Positions 26,155-38,300 of a stretch of DNA of 64,000 nucleotides are shown one piece after another. How positions within the stretch are numbered: position 1 is the first letter of the stretch; every line of letters starts with the position of its first letter. The position numbers and the translations under genes were made by a program. The DNA comes from Montifringilla adamsi (Eukaryota; Chordata; Aves; Passeriformes; Passeridae), in the NCBI GenBank assembly GCA_017590115.1, contig JAGGNK010000003.1, positions 1,545,801 to 1,609,800 on the forward strand, read 5' to 3'. The notes under the pieces are model-generated. The model worked only from the letters and a program-made list of their open reading frames with translations, was not told the origin of the DNA and ran no database searches.

Positions 26155-26417
26155 CATCAGTCAACCCCGTCTACTCTGTATCCCGAACAAAGGGCTATTA
26201 ATGATATTTTCCAAATTCAAAGCAAAAAACAAAACACACAAAAAAGTTGTGATTCGCTTACCTAAATGTAATTAAATGTTTGGTATATAATACAAAGTTC
26301 AATCTTGATTTTTGGTACCAGAAAATACTATCTGAAGACTCAAGAGCACCATCAGCACACATCATACCTGTCCCCCAAAATTAAGTTTGTTTTTCTTCTA
26401 CTAGCCTGAGGCTACTT
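26155..26417 (-). repeat. Right arm of the inverted duplication
   Basis: This 263-base arm is the inverted copy of 24538-24805, with a 1,349-base spacer between the arms. It includes only the U5-side end of the LTR plus the LTR's left-hand flank, including that side's GCCCTT target-site copy. It is therefore a derived copy made after the LTR insertion, rather than a second independent insertion. The sequence just inside it (ttttgtcaataaaaa) does not continue the match. Confidence 0.95.
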
Positions 26418-27502
26418 TACTCAGCTGTATGAATTAATTCTTGCACTTTTTTCTCTTATTAAACACACACATATTCAAGCCTAGGCTCTTCTGTGAATAG
26501 AACTTTTCTTGATTACTATCACTGTTTAATTTCATTGCTTGTCTTTTAAGTTATAATTTCCTTATTTCACAATGTTTTAACTACATTGGCTGCAACTGTT
26601 AACAGAATAACAAGTGATTTTGGGGGCCAACTAGGAAGGCTTTAAAAAGATTTGATTAGGCAATTCATTTTACTAATGTTACAACATCTTCACTTGATTA
26701 TTTTAAATGAGTGTGCATATCCACTTTGGCAAAATACTGAGAAGTTTAATCATCTCTCCTAAATAACAAGCTTTCACTGGCAGAAACACATGGGCTAAGG
26801 AATACAAACAGGATTCAGGAAAACAAACGCCATGTTTACCCAGCAAAATTTACCACAATACCTTTCCTGGGGTGAGGTTCAAACCACCATCCTGAAACCA
26901 AAGTGATTTAATTCCTGAACAGCATCAGAGACGAACACAGATCCATGGATCCGCTTTCTCCCATCCCCACTTTCAGCTACTCCTGCTCAGTAGCTGCTCC
27001 AATAAGATGGCTTCCCAAGGGCTTCTGAACTCCCTGCTCCAGAACTAGGAGAAATATTGTAAGGTCTCAGACACAGCATGAACTACAACTGCAGTTAGCA
27101 GTAATGCAGTGCAACCTGTCATTAAAGCATCTACTCCATTGTCTCTGTCAAATTCCAAGCTGAATTCCAGCCTCCTAATCAGAAATACTCCCAACCCTAC
27201 TCCTTTTTATGTGATGACCTTTAATGTACAGATCACTTTGAAGTCTTCGTCTTTCTCAACCCTACATTTTCTTATGTCTTAGATGGGAGATGGAGCCATC
27301 TCCTCTGAGACAGAATAGATGTATTTTGATTTGATTCCATTTGCAAAGTAGGCTAAGACTGAGACAGAAGGTAACCTCAAGTCTAAAAGAGGTCCTTAAT
27401 TATGGCTGAAATTAAAGAGGGTAAGAGATAGGAATTTTACAAGTTCCAAACCCCCGTCAGGGGAATTTGCACAAACTTCCAAAAACCCACAAACAATTTT
27501 GT

Positions 27503-28284
27503 TTTGAACACTTGCTGGGATGGATCATCCGTAACTTCTCTAGGCAACTGTCCCAGTGCCTCACCACTCTCAAAGCAGAGTTTCTTTCCTGTCTTTGCTC
27601 ACCTAAACTTGCCCTCTCTCAGTTTGAAGCCTATCACTCCATGCCCTTGTAGAGAGCCCCTCACCGGTTCTCTTGTAGCACCTTTAGATATTGGAAGGTG
27701 CTCCAAGGTCCTCCAGAGCATTCTCTTCTCCTGGCTGAACAACTCTTTCACTCTACTTTCATGGGAGAGGTGCTCCACCCCTCTGAGCAACTTTGTGGCT
27801 CCTCTGGACTTGCTCCAGTGGGACTACACCGACACTGCGCTGAGCTCCCGAGAGCTGGATGCCGACATCCAGGTGTGGTCTCACCAAAGCAGAGCAGCGG
27901 TGTAGAACCAACCACCTTTACCTGCTGGTCCTGCTTTTGATGCACCCCAGGATATGGTTGTATTTCTGGGCTGGAAATGCACACTGTCAGACCACGTTAA
28001 GTTTTTTGTCAACCAACAACTGCGTATCATTCTTCTCAGAGATGCTGCCCATTGTCTGCATACACAGCCTGTACTTGTGCCTGGGATTGCCCTGACCCAT
28101 GTGCAGGGCCTTGCACTTGGACTTGTGGAATTTTATGAGGTCCATTTCTCTTCTGCAGGCCCACTTCTCAAAATTCCTCTGGCTGACATCCCTTCCTATC
28201 AGTATGCCAGTTGGCAAACTTGCTGAAGGCGCACTCAAACTCATTGTCCATGTCACCAACAAGATGCCAGAAGATATTAAACTA
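27503..28284 (-). mobile_element. CR1 LINE fragment
   Basis: Read on the plus strand, this is a diverged reverse complement of the avian CR1 3' half. Recognisable stretches include ttgaacacttgctgggatgg, the segment about accounting for a cluster of cases (cagtgcctcaccactctcaa), ttctcttctcctggctgaac, gggagaggtgctccacccct and gcaaacttgctgaaggcgca. It runs from the C-terminal ORF2 and 3' UTR region but lacks the terminal ATTCTATG repeats, and it is 5'-truncated like most CR1 copies. Stops and indels break the reading frame. Confidence 0.9.
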
Positions 28285-31200
28285 TGACATAACCATGCAA
28301 CCGAATTCTTGAGACATGGGTGAAAGACCCTGGAGGTAGGACCCACAAAGTACCTTTTGCCACAAGAACAGACAGTGGATTTATTATGGGTTGCTTTTTC
28401 TGTATTGTTCTCATGCTCTCAACATTTAATTATTAAAGTGTATTCATTCCTTTTTGTAATCAAGTAAGAAATGAATCAATTATGGAAAACATTTTAATTA
28501 ATTAGTAATTCTTTAATCAAAAGCATTAACAACTCTATCTGGAAATAAAAGTAATTTTTCCAGTTTGATGGTCATTTATTCTGTCTCTAGTGATTTTAAG
28601 GGAAAAGCAAGCAAGAGACTGTGAGATGATCTACAGTAGGAACTGCTCACCAAGTAGGACTGCCTCTAAAACCCAGTATACTGAATGGCTGAATATCAGA
28701 CCCTTTTTGGAAAAGCTGGCTCAAGACATGTCACCATGAGGCAGTTATTTCTGAACTTATTTTCATTGTAAACAGAGATAAAAGATGGGCTTCCAAGCAT
28801 AGAAGTGAATCTTTCTACTGCAAAGGGTGCATTTTAAAAGATCTGTCATTGTTCTGATTGCTGTCATTGTCATTCATTGAAATACCAAGGGCAATGCTGC
28901 CAGGATTTGAGTGTGGGCTCACTCTTTCAGTACTGCAATTCTCAAGAGTGAAATAAAATCTCTCACATTAAACAATAATGCCCCTACATCTAGAAATAAT
29001 TAATAAATTTATTACATATTACTCTAATGCAGGTTTATACCATTGCTCATATAAAGACACTGCACAAATTATTGACTTGGTTCTCTGTAAATGTCTTACA
29101 GCTGTTTATGTAAGAGACTAGGATAAGAAATGTAAGAAAAAACATGTGAGCAAGCTGATAATTCAGAAGCAGTCACATGAAGTTACACTATTTCATACTT
29201 TATATTACAAAGAACTAGCCTGGATATAGTTATCTTACATTAAATCATTATCAAAAATCTCTATTGAGAACATCTATGACATTAGTGATTTTAATTTATC
29301 TCAATATATGCACTAAACACAAATACCCAACTTTTACTGGCTGAAATCCTATCCCATTTAAATTAATTCTTCTATCACTTCAGTGATAGAAGCTGAGGAA
29401 ATCATTAAGTGGTGCAGAAACATTAAGGCCACTGTAACCCATCTTCAATAGAAATGTAAAATCAAGACTTATTATTTACAGCTCTAATGAAGCATCATTG
29501 GATTTCAAGTAACACCTAGGATTTGTTTTATAGAATACCTTTTAGCTTATTTATATTAGGTAAATACAAATAAAGGGAAGAGATGCTATCATGGATTATT
29601 TTCAATGTTGGCGAGTGTACAGTAAATACTGACCATTTGCTAACCAAGTCCTTATTTACCTGACTAAAATTACCACTATAACATGCAGTCTTTCATAAGA
29701 GCAACACAGATGTCAGAGATTAGAATACTGTTTTAAAGAATTCTACTCCTGAACAATATTTTTCTTTTAAACTGCAATAATCTCCCCTAGAAGAGCAAGA
29801 AGGTGCTGAATGAATGTTGAATCTATGAAAATTTTAGTAATATATAGTTTTCCAAAGCATGAAAGAGCAATGTCAGTTCTATTGCATGTGTCTGTACAGA
29901 CCTGAGATCTGCATAGTGAAATCCCAAACCATAGCAGAAATGTAATCAAAATCTCTGGTTGCTGTGAGCTCTCAAACAAAGTAGTGTTAAATTTTCCAAA
30001 CCTTAAAAATATCCTGTAGTAAACTCAGTTTCATCTGCAAGGTTAGGTCTCACTCACAAATGCAGACAGATATGAAACTAACTTGTCAAACGAAACACTG
30101 CATCCCAAAGAGCAAGGTCAAATACTGTTTAAATTAATATTGTATAGGCTGTGTCTTCCTTTGAACTTAGTTTTATATTCTACAGAAATACGCCATCTAT
30201 GGCTGTTAGGAAATCTGATAATCAAGCATGAAAGTTCAGTAACTGCTTTATGTATTTTAGATTACTTTCCTGCACAGATAGAAGGTTTTCTTTTTACAAT
30301 GATAACTAAATCTACTTTCTGGAATTATCACACATTTAACTAAAGTCTCTCTATAATTTCACGTGCTCCTTGTAATTTATGATTTAATAATGAAAAAGCA
30401 TAGTCAAGTATATCTAAAACAACAGAAAACTCACATCACCATTCTTGGATGCTGCAAATCATTTGCTATGTAAACTAGACTTCTGTTGATCAGTATTCAG
30501 CATTCAGGAAAGTGGCTCATTTATTTTAACTGTAACTTTCATTAATGTACTTCTTTAAAACCTTGTTGCCAACATATAGTTGAATATTTATTCAAGGACC
30601 TATGATATATTTCTCAGTTCTTGTTATCACTATTATTTTTCTCAGACACCTACATATAATGTCATCAATTACTTAAACAGAAACAAAGACTAGAAAAATT
30701 CAAGCAACAAGTAGACAAGATAACAAATCCCACACAAATAAAAAAAAAAGAGTGAGCTGCATAAAATATCGGAAGCCATATGCTTTCAGCCACATCTGGC
30801 CGTAGAAAAGTTAAAATGCAGTCAGAACCAAATGCATTTTTAAAGGAACAAGCTGCTTCTGGGTATAAACACGTACACTGACTTACTGCAAACAAATGGA
30901 TGTACCTGCAGAGACACGGGGACAGTCTGGCAGCATGGACTCCACTGATGTGTCCAGGGGCTCGGAGCTGGACACCCAGTTACAGCAGTTCTGTAAGAGC
31001 AGGCAGGCAATTCTGAGTCAAAAACTCAGAGCAAAAATAAATACAGATGTTGTAAGTGAGGACAATGATGACATCAAAATACTCAAACTAATACACAGCA
31101 GTCACAATAACAACTGGACAGTACACTACATTAACTTATGCTTACTGATGATGAAATAATGTAATTTCATACTAAGTAAGTAAGAACATAATTCAGCAGA

Positions 31201-33614
31201 TTTGTAATGTGCTGAAGTATCGTGATTTTTAAGTGCTGCTTTCAGTACCCATGGACTTGAGTAGGTGCTTGGATCAACTAGTGCCTGAACTACCCACTAC
31301 AAGCTTTAAGATTTTCTGAGTTGGTGTTGATATAAACAGGTCTTGGTATAAACACTGAGCCTGTTCATTTGCTAACATTAAGAAATCAGAATTTTTCAGG
31401 GTATTTTGATGGAGTACACTGTGGAAGAAACATTCATGAAAATATGAAACAACATACTATAACTAAACAGAAACCATCAAGATAGAATATTAATATTCAA
31501 ATAATTGGAAATATAGCTGAGATGAACGTGCATGAACATTAAAAAAAGGCAAATACTGGTCTCTGGGGAATTATATTCATAAAGCCTTTACATTTACCTT
31601 TCATTCCTGAACCTCTGAGAAGGATGAATTTACCACGAATTTTCTAAATGTTTTGCTCCAAATGCTATCTAATCAGAGTAGTCTATAAACTGAAATATTA
31701 AATGATATGCTTTCAATAAAATATAATGAAACTACACCAAATCTACTGAACTGAAGATTTAATTATAAAGCAACTACATTTTTAGTAAGATTACCAGCTG
31801 AACAACAAGATCCATGTTGCTTGCTATGTTAAAAATCTGAGTTTTTGCCTTCTGAAAACCTGATTAACTTCACTAAGTGGAAAAGGCAAAAAAAGCTCGT
31901 GCAGCCTTTTGGAAAGACCCAATCAATTTTCAGACAGATTTCTAAAAAAATAATACCATAAGCTCATGATAGTAAAAATGGAGAAATTCTCTTCTGGTAA
32001 ACAGCATGTATTGTGTATTTGTAGATGCTTGCTGCCCTAGTTGTGCACCATGGAGTCCGTCCTTACTGTGGAAAGATCCTTGACTGGTAGATCAAGTATC
32101 TTATTGTATTTCCTTAATTCATTCTGTCTGGAAGAAGATGTCAGCTGTGTTGCAGTGAGGAGAGAATTTCAAAGGCTTCAGTCCCCACCAATAAAGGGCG
32201 AGGAATGGCTTTTGAATAGATTTGTCAAGGCAACCCTACTGTTCTGGGACCAGGGAGAGCAGGGACAACATAAAGGAAGGGTTGCTGTATGAGATTAGAA
32301 AGTGAAGTTCACAAAGCATGGCAGATTTTTGTAAGAAACAGTAGATCAATGAAACTATTGAACTCAATGGAAAAAGAAAAAAACAAACACACTATCCAGT
32401 AATATAACATATTTAGTAAAACCTGTTAAAATTGAAGTATTTCATGAAGGTTTTAAGGTTTAAAGTGGTAAAGCATTATAATTTTATGATTTGCATGTGT
32501 AATTTTAATTAAGAGCTGAATGTGAAATTGCAAATGTAAGGTGGTAGAAGTTACAAAAGAAGTAGAATTTTTATGAAGTATTACAATCATTTGAAATAAG
32601 TAAAATTAATATTAACTACTGATAGAACACTACATCAGAGAGCTGGAGATAATACAGAAGATTAGCACAGAATTAACTATCTTTTATACACAATGTGACA
32701 CTTGCCTGTAAGAAATAAGTATTCTCGAAAGCAGTGTCAAGATATGTAAATGGATGATTTGTTTTATCATTCATCACGGCTCCTAATAAATTCAAAAATC
32801 ATGACATCTATAGGTACTAAAAATAGGCCACCAGTGATACAGGAGAGATAGCTCAAATGAAGAATTACTTTATTTTAACAATTCATTCTTTCAATGACAG
32901 CAATTAGCCCAACAGACAGGCAGCGATTAGGTGTATATTTTAATTATTATTCATTTTACCACTAGCCTTAAACCTGATTAAAGTAAGAGATATCCAGGTG
33001 ATATGCTAGACTTAATACCACTCAGCCACATTTCACATATGTAAAATTCTTCTTCCTTATAGGAGATTTTTAATGCTAATGTAAGTTATGACACTCCATC
33101 CACTTTTTAGGCCATTAATCATTTAACTTATTCTTTAACATCTACTTTCTGCAAATGAAATTAAAGGTAATGCACTTTTCTTATTCAGACTAAATGCTTG
33201 AAGAAAAATGGAGTTGTCAGATTCAAATTACAGGATTTAAAATTTCAGTTTTACTACATAACACATATTTTAAGTTTTGATTCCCATAAAGAAAATGGGG
33301 ATTTCTCTGACAGAGCCTGTAGGGGCTACCATTCTTTATATTTTTAACACTTAAGTCAGAGCTGTCAGGCTGCATCCCAGGTGATCCTCTATTCCCATCA
33401 GTCACAGCCTACAAAACTTTAAGTTAAAGTCAGGAATAGGCACTGTATACACAAAGTTTCACTAAATCCATGAAAAAAAGTCAAGTATAAAAGAAAGTTC
33501 AGGATATGACTAGTTTAAATTAACTCTGTGCACCTGTTGTTTTACTGTTCTGCCATGGGAATGCAAAAAACAGAGATGAGCCTGATCTGGGTAAGGATGA
33601 GACTCATGAACAGT
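28285..33614. other. Unique AT-rich sequence, no gene recognised
   Basis: About 5.3 kb of AT-rich DNA with only the small hairpin at 29369. No repeats or exons recognised, and open frames are short. Confidence 0.55.
29369..29392 (+). repeat. 11-bp perfect hairpin
   Basis: cttctatcact - tc - agtgatagaag. A two-base loop makes it a near-perfect palindrome. No other support for function. Confidence 0.9.
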
Positions 33615-33652
33615 AAAAAAACAAAAAAAACCCAAAAAACCAAAAAACCAAA

Positions 33653-33690
<38 letters not shown>

Positions 33691-33708
33691 AAAAAAAAGA
33701 AAAAAAAA
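33615..33708 (+). repeat. A-rich tract with 35 uninterrupted A
   Basis: An A/C-rich lead (repeats of aaaaaacc and aaacaaa) passes into a pure A35 run at 33654-33688, then two aaaaaaaag units. It lies 430 bases downstream (in transcript direction) of the ARB2A exon donor. No retroelement body is recognisable next to it. Confidence 0.95.
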
Positions 33709-34139
33709 TTGGTCTTGCTCTAAACTATGACTTTTAAAACCTCAGCAACCTTATACAAAGTATAAGAGCTTCCGAGTCCTACATGTGCAAATCATCAAAC
33801 TGAGTCATGAAGAGCTCAAAGAGGATTTTCCACCATTGCTAGATCAAACCAGGAGCATGGGGTGTACCCAGAACTTTGCTCCAAGTATCAGGCACTGCAT
33901 GGGCTGCCTTGGCAGGTCTCTGTTTTGTTGAGCATCAGGAAGAAACACTGGACTTGGTGCTTAGTATTTTGACTGCTAACTTCACAGTTCAGAAATGGCT
34001 TTAATCTTGGTTATTTTAGTGGCTGGTATTGATACATGATTTCCACTGTTCTATATTATGCTGTGTTTCACACCCAGACTTGTTTATTCAGCCATATACA
34101 GATGTACATACTCAAATCCTTTAAAAAAATAGGTCTTAC

Positions 34140-34256
34140 CTCTCGCATCCACTCTCGAATAGTTTTCCCAACTTCTTGATGCCACACATTGTGAACTGAG
34201 TCTGTCAACGCCACAGCAGTTACCCTATTCTTTACTTCTGCCTCTCGTTGAATCAT
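34140..34256 (-). CDS. ARB2A: ARB2A (FAM172A) internal coding exon
   Basis: Seen: on the minus strand, a tttttaacag acceptor precedes the first codon and a GAG|gtaaga donor follows the last one. The exon is exactly 117 bases, 39 codons, phase 0 at both ends. Its peptide runs from [12 protein letters not shown] through [18 protein letters not shown] to REWMRE. Known: I recognise this as the Arb2-domain segment of ARB2A/FAM172A, which in human follows a GGLAFVEL stretch and precedes the C-terminal NCCNWV segment. From memory, only a few conservative changes separate it from human. ARB2A is named for fission-yeast Arb2 (Argonaute siRNA chaperone complex). The mouse protein has been linked to AGO2, chromatin and co-transcriptional splicing. 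Its fold is alpha/beta-hydrolase-like, and the nucleophile motif lies in the preceding exon. The leading ATG is an internal Met codon, not a translation start. Neighbouring exons were not found here, as expected for a gene with introns of tens of kilobases. Confidence 0.93.
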
Positions 34257-35190
34257 CTGTTAAAAAAGATTGTATTTAAATTAATTCCTTTTACTGAATA
34301 GAGTCTGCTTACTCAGAGATAATGGTCTTAAATTTAAAAAGAAACAGCAATACAGCTTCACTACTTGACTTCACTTGTTTAAAAGTTTACACAATTCCTA
34401 ACAGGTCCAGAAAAAAAAACCAGAAACACCTAATATTTTCGATTAAAAAAAAAATACTAACTTTTGACTGACTGAACTATTCAGTCCTATTATTTTCCAT
34501 GTGGCTTGACAATTCTAGGATTAAAGGTATCATAGTGAAAAAATGGAAGATTCCCTGAGGACACCTTTTACAAGCTTCTCCAAGTCCCTATTTCAGTTCT
34601 TCAGGGAAGCTGGTACCTGTGGTTCACTGTAAGGTTCTCATGACTATCATCTACTAATTTTCAGTAGATTGCTGTAGTTTTTCTGATGTACAATCTCACT
34701 TCGACTTGTATAGGTTTTTTCTTTTTCTATCCAATTTAGCTATCTTGCACGCTCACCACGGTTCCAAAATTCTTCTCTCTTCTCCCTTATTCATATGCTT
34801 ACTCAGCTAACACCAAAGCCTCTCAACATTTTTAGGATATTAAAGAGCCTCTGTTGTTGCAAATGACAGTATGACTAAATAATACCAGTTCTAAAACAAA
34901 TTAAATGATTGCTGCAAATAACACAAGTGCACTGACAAAGATGCTGTGGAGTTCAGCACTGCTATGCAAGATAAAAGGTACTGGGAAAGAATAGCTTGAT
35001 ATCAAAGACAGACAAAAAGGTTTTAATCTCCTGATATGAGTGATCCTAATTTGTAACACTGGATGAAAGAAAGCATAATAAATTGTACTTACAAAACCAG
35101 CATTTCGTAATTGGTGTCATTATCGTTGTGTATGCTGCAATAAAGTTAATGGCTTTTTAAGCTTCCTTTTTGTATACATGTAACACATAC

Positions 35191-35309
35191 CACATTTCTA
35201 AAATCAAGTATTCTTTCTTCATGCTCTAGTAACTGCTTATCAGCACACAGGCTGCACCTCTGAACCCACTGTTCCATGTCCTTGCCATAAGAATTACTCC
35301 AAAAACCTC
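35191..35309 (-). CDS. Exon-like segment resembling a Ty3/gypsy (GIN-type) integrase zinc-binding motif
   Basis: Seen: on the minus strand, a pyrimidine tract ending tttttttctag is followed by 119 open bases (2 bases completing a split codon, then 39 codons) and a GTG|gtatgt donor. The peptide contains GFWSNSYGKDMEQWVQRC, then SLC, then ADKQLLEHEERILDFRNV. Known: the second half of the H2C2 zinc finger of Ty3/gypsy integrases, and of the domesticated genes GIN1 and GIN2, reads roughly (F/Y)W-x5-D(V/M)-x-x-(W/Y)V-x-x-C-x-x-C, followed about 18 residues later by the start of the integrase core. Here both cysteines and the W, D and WV positions are kept, with one extra residue between W and D. 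The spacing from the cysteines to the exon end equals that recalled for GIN1 before its ENPW segment. Inference: an exon of a domesticated integrase gene, or a relic of one, nested in ARB2A. The HH half and the catalytic core were not found nearby. It could also be a chance open frame. Confidence 0.35.
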
Positions 35310-38300
35310 CTAGAAAAAAAGTTTTTTGAAAGAGACAGTATCTAAAAACAATACCTGTCAACTACACACACTTAACTTGCTTTAAACCCTGTTGTACATT
35401 GAATAACTGTTTTAAACACACCTTATAATATTCCTGTTCCAGTGCTGTGCATTCTAGCACTCATTCGGCTGCACTATCTTCCACAAAACACTGTGATTAA
35501 ACAGGCAAAGGTGTAAAAATATCACTGTTCTTGAAGCCCACATACCTACCAATTACTCAGAGTTATTACATGCTGGGTGAAATTTAAAATCATCACCAGC
35601 ATACCAGAGTATTCCAGCATGACTTCCTCCATGAAGGGCTGGTATTCAAAGCACTTCTAATGACCAGCAAAGATAAAAAAATATGCTCTGCTTTGGAAAA
35701 GCAGTTTTTTCTCTAGCTACTCTGTCCCATGTTTCTGTTTTGAAAACTATCTACGCAGTTCATCTTAGAACATCACCTTTTTCTTCAAATCACAAGAAAA
35801 TACAAAGGTGCAGTTCCCTTTTTTTTTCCAGACCTAGCTCAGGTTTGCTATTCTCAATTTCCCTATGCACGTGTAAGAACTGGCAGTCATTGATCACCAT
35901 TTCTTTCTAATCTTTCTTCATATAGTACATACAGTCATTGCTTTTCAGATCATGTATGGTATATAGGAAATAATATGCAATACTCAACATGCTCCTGGTG
36001 CTTGCCATTCAGCTTTGTGGATGCCTGCAGAATCACATTCTCTTCACAAAGATCAGCAAAGTGACTGAGGCTGACAATGTGATGTTTTTTGATAACTCAG
36101 CCACAGTGCTAGGGTTAGGATAGGGTCTCACGGATGCAGAAGCAAAGAGGGATCAAAGGAATTAACTGAGCTTCACATACAGATTTCTTAACATCCAGCC
36201 CAGAAGAAAAAAGTTTTGGTAGGCATCCATGCCCTTCTGAGCCCACTTAGAAAGGAATAGACTAAAACAACACGTGAAGTGTGGAAAGGATCAAGGGTAT
36301 AGCCATCACTTAAACAAGAAACCTAATGTGTCCATGTTTCAGTGACACAGAAATGTCACAACAGAGCACGTCAAACTGAAGACACTTTTGCTTCTATCAG
36401 AGCAGCTCAAGATTACTACTACAATGGGACATTCACTGATAATAATAATCAAGGAGAACAGACCCAGGTTAAGTTCAAGCAGCAGACACTCTTATCAGGG
36501 ATGATAATTTACCCTTCAAGAAGACGCAAGAAGTTTACGTACTTTTGGGCGCAGATGCTTCGATACTCAGTAAATGCTTCAGATTCAGTGGATTGATAGC
36601 TCACAGTTAGAACTTATTCCTCTTTTCTAAAATCAGTTTTGAATTAAGATAAATTTCAAAAATTAAATGAGTGGAATAAAATTGTAAGGGTAAAATAGAT
36701 TGACTTTAAACAAAAATGTAGTAGCCATCTACCATTCAAATTTGATGTAACGTGGACATTGTTCTAGATTCCAAGGGAAGGATACTGTAGGATGCATGAT
36801 TTACATTTCCCAGGACTTGTTTTATTCCACAGAGCCTGTAGAGTCTTTTGAGGTGGACATACTAAAACTGATGACATTTAATAGACCATGGTCTGCAAAA
36901 AATACTAAAATTCAGACATTTTTCTTCAGAATAATTATTTTTTTACTGAAGCAAACAAAGGCCTAAGAATTTTTCTATAAAGTTCATTTATGGCTTATAA
37001 TCTTTTTACACAGTAAATTCCACAGAGAGAAAGTTTTCACAGCCTAGGAATTACATAATTTCCTGCTTAACGCCCATTTAAAAACCTTAAACTATTATTA
37101 GCAGACTACATTTTGCAGGAGGACAGCTCTCTGTGAACCTCATCACTGGATGGCTCATTCTCCCCTTACACTCCTTCTCCCTAATAACAGTAATTCATTT
37201 ACAATCAGAAGTACGTAAAATGGCATTTCTCTATTATACACAAATAGGCTCTCATGTATTACTGCACCACTCATGATTCTGGGTCCTCTAGACTTTTCCA
37301 ATACGCTTCTCTCTTTAGGCATTTCCATTCTATCTTTTTTCTTGTGCTCCTTCTTCGTAGTCACAGTAAAGTTTGATTTTGTAATTTATCAACCATATTC
37401 CAACACTATATATGTCATTCCCTTAGAACGACAAGTTGCAGACCAGTTCTCCTTGCAACAAGTTAGAAAGCATTCAAGCATCCTTCTGAAAGTCCTCTTT
37501 ATCCCAGTGGCTGAAAATTTGTTTATTCACTTTGGAAGGGAAATCTCAATGATCTAGTTGCAGAAGTATTCAGCTCTAACAGTTACATAAACAAGAACTT
37601 GAAAATCCCTAAAAATGCATTCCTCATGTTCATACATCATAATTACTCATTTGTTGCTCAATTTAGTAAGAATTCTACTGCTAATCTGCAAGCTTATATT
37701 ACCCAGTTGTCATAACATTATAATGTCAAAAGGTTGATACCGCTGGTATCTGTAGTGTGTATAAATAAAACACAGATTCACACATACAATACATATGCAG
37801 TATATTTAGCATGCATATATAGTCAGAATCGATGATAAAATAGGCCTTTGGTATATATTTTATAGCATAATAGTCCTGTCAAATGAAAGCATCAGTGTGT
37901 CAAAAGACGGCTTAAAGGTCTCATCTTGCCAACCAGAAACCATGAAAATCCATGAAAGTACCAATTAGATTTTAGGTAAATAGCTGGGGGAGTAAATCCT
38001 AGAAACATTGAACTCTTTATACCAATCCTAACACTTAAAACAGGTAAAAATTCAAAAACTTCCAAGAAATTTAAAGCAAGTTAAATTTTTTTTACAGGCT
38101 TTTATTTTTGCAGGTTCATACAATCAAATAAAAAACCCATCACTTCATATTCAGGGAATATTTACTCTTCTGAGTTGTTTGTAATTAGGAATGAGGAAAA
38201 ATTGATTAAAAATGAATTAAAAATACATCCAAATTTTAATTTCTCTTGAAGTTTTGAAATAAACTATTCAGATACTTTCTTTGTCCTCCATAGCAATTTC

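Larger units (their letters stand above)
1..34139 (-). other. ARB2A: Intron of ARB2A downstream of the exon (non-coding)
   Basis: This 34 kb lies 3' of the ARB2A exon in transcript direction. It is AT-rich, and its short open frames lack domain signatures or convincing splice sites. I looked for the C-terminal ARB2A segment (NCCNWV..., TSWKSFPSIF..., RRSHRIKHEEL) and did not recognise it, though a short exon could have been missed. Calling this intron is inference: the gene's 3' end could instead lie inside it. Repeats and CpG-rich blocks within it are listed separately. Confidence 0.6.

Noticed and set aside
24538..26417. A DNA transposon with long terminal inverted repeats
   Set aside because: The arms run across the border of an independently defined LTR (TG...CA plus target-site duplication), and no target-site duplication flanks the outer arm ends. 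A secondary inverted duplication explains it better.
33528..33737. Open frame ending in a long lysine run
   Set aside because: It is the translation of the A-rich tract, not a protein.
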